DNA from: an uncultured Collinsella sp.
GTDB lineage: Bacteria; Actinomycetota; Coriobacteriia; Coriobacteriales; Coriobacteriaceae
Direction: 5' to 3'
Length of the DNA stretch: 31,985 nucleotides
Assembly: GCA_902490405.1 (NCBI GenBank)
Contig: CABUDS010000026.1
Location: 1-31,985 of the forward strand
A program made the translations under genes and the position numbers. Under the pieces are notes generated by a model that had not been told where the DNA came from, did not search any database, and worked only from the letters and a program-made list of their open reading frames with translations. Of the stretch, positions 28,565-31,985 are shown piece after piece. The first letter of the stretch is position 1; each line of letters opens with the position of its first letter.

Positions 28565-28834
28565 TTAAATCAACCCAAAATGCTGCATCGCTGTGACGGT
28601 GCCGTCGTTCGCGACATCGTCGGTCACGTAGTCGGCGACCGCCTTGACCTCGGGCATGGCGTTACCCATGGCGACAGCTGTCTCGACCGCAGCGAGCATG
28701 CCCAGGTCGTTGCCCGAATCGCCAAAGCCAAAGGTGCGCGCATTTCCCGCGCGACCCAGATACTCCAGCGCCCGCGCCACGCCCACGCCCTTGTCGATGC
28801 CCTTGGGGCTCAGCTCGCGATTTGTTTGCTGGGC
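28565..28834 (-). CDS. HAD/Cof-type sugar phosphatase, C-terminal fragment only
   Basis: The frame reads ELSPKGIDKGVGVARALEYLG, then ARTFGFGDSGNDLGMLAAVETAVAMGNAMPEVKAVADYVT, the C-terminal motifs III and IV of a Cof-type HAD phosphatase (Lys, then GDxxND). About 90 residues are present; the family has about 270. Going upstream (higher coordinates) the frame meets a stop at 28835-28837, and the N-terminal DxD motif and cap domain are missing. No plausible start supports a separate short gene. The sequence beyond does not resemble a HAD gene. Truncation either by deletion/insertion or by a contig join. The fragment call is firm; the cause is not. Confidence 0.85.
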   Translation of the reverse strand, partial: AQQTNRELSPKGIDKGVGVARALEYLGRAGNARTFGFGDSGNDLGMLAAVETAVAMGNAMPEVKAVADYVTDDVANDGTVTAMQHFGLI

Positions 28835-28940
28835 TCACTTGGAAGAGCGGCGGTAAACGCATCTCCCGGTTAATCCGGCACCGCCGAAGCGAACCCCACA
28901 CACGCCCTCCGGCAAGCGGCACGCGCCCGTCAACGCAAAG

Positions 28941-28973
28941 GTCCGGCGGGACGCACCTAGCATCCCGCCGGAC
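28941..28973 (-). terminator. Hairpin terminator after the esterase gene
   Basis: GTCCGGCGGGA / TCCCGCCGGAC with an 11-nt loop, 35 bp beyond the esterase stop. The T-run after it is weak (CTTTGCGTTG). Between 28838 and 28940 no feature is visible. Confidence 0.65.
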
Positions 28974-29007
28974 CGCCACTCGTCCAGGAGGCCGCCGCGA
29001 CGAGCCC

Positions 29008-30087
29008 CTAGATCTTCGCAAGCTCCTCGGAGATGACGCGGCAGACGTCCTCAGCCTGAGGCATCACGCCGTACATCTCGAAGAAGCCGTGGTCGCAGCC
29101 GCGATAGCGAATCGCGGTGACGTCAACGCCCGCATCCTGCAGCCTCTTCGCGAATAGCTCGTCCTGATAGCGCAGGTAGTCATACTCGGAAGAGATGATG
29201 ACCGTGCGGGGGAACGCGCTCACGTCCTCCGCGAACAGGGCAGACACCCTCGGGTCGAGCATCTCCTCCGCATTGCCGTTGGTATACATCACTGGCAGGT
29301 CGTCGTTGGCGTTGCGGATGCGATCCACCCTGCTCAGAGCCTCGGCCCTCTGGTCGTTCACGATCTCATAGAGGTCATAGGACCATTCCTCCGGAACAGG
29401 GCCGCCGTCGACGAGCGGATACAGCTCGGCCACGAGCTTGATCCTGTCCGCATGGGACCCGTCGAGGACGACGGCGTTGGTCAGGCTTCCGCCCGCGGAG
29501 TCGCCAGCCACGGCGACCCGCGTCGCGTCGACACCCAGCTCATCCGCATGCTCGACAAGCCAGTCGAGCGTCTTCACGCAGTCCTCGACACCACCGGGGA
29601 ACATCGTCTCGGGAGACAAGCGGTACTCCGGGTAGATCGCGACGCAGTCCGTTCGCTCCGCGATGTCGCGCAGGCAGTTCTCGTACTGGCCAATGTTGCC
29701 CACCATGAAGCCGCCGCCGTGGATGAACACGAGCGCGGCGGAGCCGCACCCGTGGCCCTCGGGCGTGAAGACGTGCAGGGGAATGCCCCTGTCGCCAAAG
29801 TTCATGACGACGGTCTTCTTGGCGACGTTCGAGCCCCTCACGACATGGGTCTCCTTGTTGGGAGCGGAGCGCCACGCGATCACGTCCACCGGCCCCGCCG
29901 GCGCCGGGCCGGCGGCGAGCTTCGCATGGGCGCGCGCGTAGACGCGCGGATCGAGCACGCGCTCGCGCTCGTCTCCCGGCACGGGCTTCAGCAGGAGCTT
30001 CAGCCCGTTGGGCTCCACGACCTCCCTAGATCCACGCTCAAGCACTTCAAGCTCGGAAGTGGGGTACTTCCTCTCCTCGGTGCCCAT
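29008..30087 (-). CDS. Alpha/beta-hydrolase, hormone-sensitive-lipase-type esterase
   Basis: This 359-residue enzyme has the oxyanion-hole motif FIHGGGFMVGN near residue 121, the nucleophile motif GDSAGGS near 194, EYDYLR near 311 (Asp) and DHGFFE near 340 (His), a complete catalytic triad of the HSL (family IV) esterases. It cleaves a carboxylic ester, acting in the cytosol as no signal peptide is seen. The N-terminal ~95 residues form a cap. The start ATG is 2 bp after the aldo/keto reductase stop, so the two are co-translated. Typical family length is 300-360. Substrate unknown. Base composition is close to the rest of the window. Confidence 0.9.
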   Translation of the reverse strand: MGTEERKYPTSELEVLERGSREVVEPNGLKLLLKPVPGDERERVLDPRVYARAHAKLAAGPAPAGPVDVIAWRSAPNKETHVVRGSNVAKKTVVMNFGDRGIPLHVFTPEGHGCGSAALVFIHGGGFMVGNIGQYENCLRDIAERTDCVAIYPEYRLSPETMFPGGVEDCVKTLDWLVEHADELGVDATRVAVAGDSAGGSLTNAVVLDGSHADRIKLVAELYPLVDGGPVPEEWSYDLYEIVNDQRAEALSRVDRIRNANDDLPVMYTNGNAEEMLDPRVSALFAEDVSAFPRTVIISSEYDYLRYQDELFAKRLQDAGVDVTAIRYRGCDHGFFEMYGVMPQAEDVCRVISEELAKI

Positions 30088-30089
30088 GG

Positions 30090-31034
30090 CTAGCCGATCT
30101 TCAGCTCGTCAAGCTTGGCGTCAAGCTTGGCCATCTCATCGGCGGAAAGCTCCCACTCGAACGTCTCGCAGTTCTGAATCGCGTGGGCGTCCGTGCGCAC
30201 GCCAACGAGCGCGGTGCCCACGTACTCCTTCTGGGTGCTCCAGTTCACGGCGACCTGTGCCACGGGCTTGTCATGAGCCTCGGCGATCTCGTCCATGACC
30301 TTGAGCAGCTCCTGGACGCGCGAGAACTTGGGCTCCTGGAAGTAGTCGTAGAAGCCGCCACGAACATCGCCCTCCTCGAACTTCGGCAGCTCGCGGAACT
30401 TGCCCGACAGGATGCCCGCGCCAAGGGAGCCATAGGTGAAGGAGTCGATGCCACGCTCGTAGCCCCACTTGATAAGGTCCTCGGAGGAGCGGTCGACCAT
30501 GGAGTAGGGCGGCTGCTGGACGTCGACCTGAGCGACCTTCTCGCACTCCTCGATCATCTCGGTCGTGAAGTTGGAGACGCCGATGTGGCGAATCTTGCCT
30601 TGCTCCTTGAGGAGCTGGAGGGCGCACATCGTCTCGGAGAACGGGGTCTTGGCGTCGGGCCAGTGCACGAAGTAGAAGTCGATGTAGTCGGTGCGGAGAT
30701 TGCGCAGCGAGCTCTCGACCTCCCTCATGATGTTCTTGAACGAAGAGTCGCGGTCATAGCCGGCGGCGCTGGTGATCAGGCCAACCTTGGTCGAGAGCAG
30801 GTAGCTCTCTCGGTCGACGCCCCTGAGCGCGTTGCCGACGACCTTCTCGGACGCGCCGTTGCCATAGCACGGCGCGGTGTCAATGAGGTTGACGCCGTGA
30901 TCGAGCATGGTGCGGATGGCGGACATGCTGGCGGCGTCATCGTTCTCACCAAAGGAGTCGCCGCCGATCGCCCAGGTGCCCACGGCGAGCTGGGAGACGT
31001 CAACGTCGGAGTTCTTGAGGTGCGTGTAGCGCAT
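30090..31034 (-). CDS. Aldo/keto reductase
   Basis: 314 residues with a TIM-barrel AKR sequence: QLAVGTWAIGGDSFG near 16, NLIDTAPCYGNGASEKVVGNAL near 49-70 (catalytic Asp and Tyr), LLSTKVGL near 79 (Lys), FYFVHWPD near 120 (His), IRHIGVSNF near 148. An NADPH-binding C-terminal part is visible. It reduces an aldehyde or ketone, or oxidises an alcohol, in the cytosol. AAGGAG precedes the ATG. It is the first gene of a two-gene unit with the esterase; together they may convert an ester-linked carbonyl compound. The PTS EIID gene lies upstream on the same strand, 97 bp away, with a perfect 11-bp hairpin (31053-31089) between. Confidence 0.93.
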   Translation of the reverse strand: MRYTHLKNSDVDVSQLAVGTWAIGGDSFGENDDAASMSAIRTMLDHGVNLIDTAPCYGNGASEKVVGNALRGVDRESYLLSTKVGLITSAAGYDRDSSFKNIMREVESSLRNLRTDYIDFYFVHWPDAKTPFSETMCALQLLKEQGKIRHIGVSNFTTEMIEECEKVAQVDVQQPPYSMVDRSSEDLIKWGYERGIDSFTYGSLGAGILSGKFRELPKFEEGDVRGGFYDYFQEPKFSRVQELLKVMDEIAEAHDKPVAQVAVNWSTQKEYVGTALVGVRTDAHAIQNCETFEWELSADEMAKLDAKLDELKIG

Positions 31035-31052
31035 ATTCTCTCCTTCTAATGG

Positions 31053-31089
31053 GGCGGCACGCGTCGAATGTCCTCGATCGCGTGCCGCC
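31053..31089 (-). other. Intercistronic hairpin between EIID and aldo/keto reductase
   Basis: GGCGGCACGCG / CGCGTGCCGCC is perfect over 11 bp with a 15-nt loop. No T-run follows on the minus strand. Possibly a processing site or weak terminator. Confidence 0.5.
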
Positions 31090-31131
31090 AGGAATTGCCT
31101 TGAACAGGCTTCGGATGATCCGGAAACCGCC

Positions 31132-31800
31132 TTACACGATGCCCACGAGGCCGAGGACGAGCGCCAGAACCATGATGCCGACCAGGATGATGTTGACGTT
31201 CACGTTCTTCTTGCGCAGGAGCCAGAGGACGACGAGCGTAAGTCCCAGAGGCACGATGCCCTTGAAGATCGAGTCGAGGTAGGTCTGGATCATGACGGGG
31301 TCGGAGTCCTGAACCGGAATGGACAGGATCGTGTTGAATTGGACGTTCGCCGCGGTCATGGCGCCGATCATCACCAGGCCGATCGTGGAGGTCGCCTTGG
31401 TGATGAGCTTCATGAGACCACCCTCGTACATCTCGGAGATGAAGTTGGTGCCCATGCTGAAGCCGAGGTAGGTCATGAAGTATCGGCAGAGGATCGACGG
31501 GATGTTGTAGATCAGCAGGAACATGATCGCGCCGAGGGGCGAGCCGCTCATGGCGAGGTTGATGCCAATGCCAGCGGCGATGACACGCAGGACGCCCCAG
31601 AAGATTGCGTCACCGATGCCGGACATCGGGCCCATCAGGGAAACCTTGATGCCGTCGATGGACTCGGTGTCGAAGTCTTCGTGCTGCGAGTTCTCCCTCT
31701 CCATGGAGGCGACGAGGCCCATGGCGAACGTGCCGACGTTCTGGGTAATGTTGTACCAAGTCGTGTGACGCTTCATGGCGTCGGCACGGGCCTCGGTCAA
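31132..31800 (-). CDS. PTS mannose/fructose-family EIID component, 5'-truncated
   Basis: About 222 residues of an EIID protein are present: TEARADAMKRHTTWYN near the start, VGTFAMGLVASMERE, DGIKVSLMGPMSGIGDAIFWGVLRV (the GPMSGIGDxxFW signature), and the C-terminal membrane helices ending in VLALVLGLVGIV. EIID works with EIIC in the membrane to import and phosphorylate hexoses. Family length is about 270, so about 50 N-terminal residues are missing. The sequence changes at about 31796-31806 into a sigma-factor reading frame, so the gene has no start here; the apparent TTG at 31798-31800 is not a real start. EIIC, EIIB and EIIA partners would lie beyond the break. Confidence 0.88.
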   Translation of the reverse strand: MTEARADAMKRHTTWYNITQNVGTFAMGLVASMERENSQHEDFDTESIDGIKVSLMGPMSGIGDAIFWGVLRVIAAGIGINLAMSGSPLGAIMFLLIYNIPSILCRYFMTYLGFSMGTNFISEMYEGGLMKLITKATSTIGLVMIGAMTAANVQFNTILSIPVQDSDPVMIQTYLDSIFKGIVPLGLTLVVLWLLRKKNVNVNIILVGIMVLALVLGLVGIV

Positions 31801-31985
31801 AGGTGTCCACCGCCTTAATTAGGCCGATGGTGCCGATCGAGATCAAATCGTCCTGGGCAGCTGTGCCCGCGTAGTATTTTTTGCAGATATGCGCCACCAA
31901 GCGCAGGTTGTGGCGGATCAGCAGATCCCGGGCGCGGGCAGCCCCGGCCCCGCCGCCGCGCAGCTGCGCAAAGGCCGCACGTTCC
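31799..31985 (-). CDS. Sporulation-type RNA polymerase sigma factor fragment (SigK/SigE-like)
   Basis: The frame from the window edge reads RDLLIRHNLRLVAHICKKYY, then DDLISIGTIGLIKAVDTF, the conserved region 2 of SigK/SigE/SigF-class sigma factors of spore-forming Clostridia. Coriobacteriia do not form spores and are not known to carry it. The frame runs to 31799, where the EIID coding sequence takes over in another frame. GC is higher here and it contains Ala/Gly/Arg-rich codons. It is most easily read as a chimeric assembly junction; an actual gene insertion is less likely. Confidence 0.8.

Noticed and set aside
28565..28786. A separate 73-residue protein starting with GTG at 28786
   Set aside because: Family sequence (ELSPKGIDKG) continues in frame upstream of that codon, so it is the tail of a larger HAD protein.
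31132..31800. EIID as a complete gene starting at TTG 31798
   Set aside because: The family N-terminus is missing and the codons before the TTG belong to a sigma factor frame, so the gene is truncated.

Overview
The window is about 32 kb of GC-rich, gene-dense bacterial DNA. It most likely comes from a gut actinobacterium of the Coriobacteriia, close to Collinsella. This rests on codon use, the mix of PTS operons, Tex, MFS and ABC exporters and UbiD-type genes, and the many hairpins at gene ends. No rRNA, tRNA or CRISPR array was seen. The last ~185 bp look foreign: they encode a sporulation-type sigma factor fragment of Clostridia type, so the right end may be a chimeric contig join.

Layout. 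(1) 1-1674, minus strand: an aldose-1-epimerase-like gene cut by the window edge, and an acidic single-span membrane protein of unknown function. (2) 1870-7719, minus strand: a coherent aromatic-acid (hydroxybenzoate or gallate type) decarboxylation locus. It holds a MerR regulator, UbiX (prenyl-FMN synthase), UbiD decarboxylase, an SLC13/DASS anion transporter, and an unusual protein joining an LpdD-like prenyl-flavin chaperone domain to an isopentenyl-diphosphate-isomerase-like NUDIX domain. A near-identical 26-bp dyad with a MerR-like 19-bp promoter spacer precedes both the transporter gene and the fusion gene, so one regulon is likely. This is the most interesting system here. (3) 7881-9614, plus: an MFS efflux pump and a low-molecular-weight tyrosine phosphatase. 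(4) 9871-11017, minus: a pyridoxal-kinase-like gene translationally coupled to a TIGR04076-like small protein. (5) 11465-15687, plus: a MarR regulator and a heterodimeric ABC exporter, coupled by 8-bp overlaps, behind a promoter carrying three direct operator repeats 20 bp apart. (6) 15993-20419: a divergent LysR regulator and an SDR / OFA-type MFS / Gfo-Idh-MocA operon, probably a small catabolic unit of unknown substrate. (7) 20840-22987: tex. (8) 23369-28518: an ascorbate-type PTS (EIIA, EIIB, EIIC) with two transaldolase-like genes about 80% identical to each other, and a divergent DeoR regulator. (9) 28565-31985: a 5'-truncated HAD phosphatase, an esterase and aldo/keto reductase pair, a 5'-truncated mannose-family EIID, and the sigma fragment. 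Abrupt breaks lie near 28.83 kb and 31.80 kb.

The intergenic spaces are packed with long-armed palindromes of several families. Some recur, including a composite dyad that supplies the last codon and stop of two different genes. Many probably act as terminators; the recurring ones look like REP-type dispersed elements.
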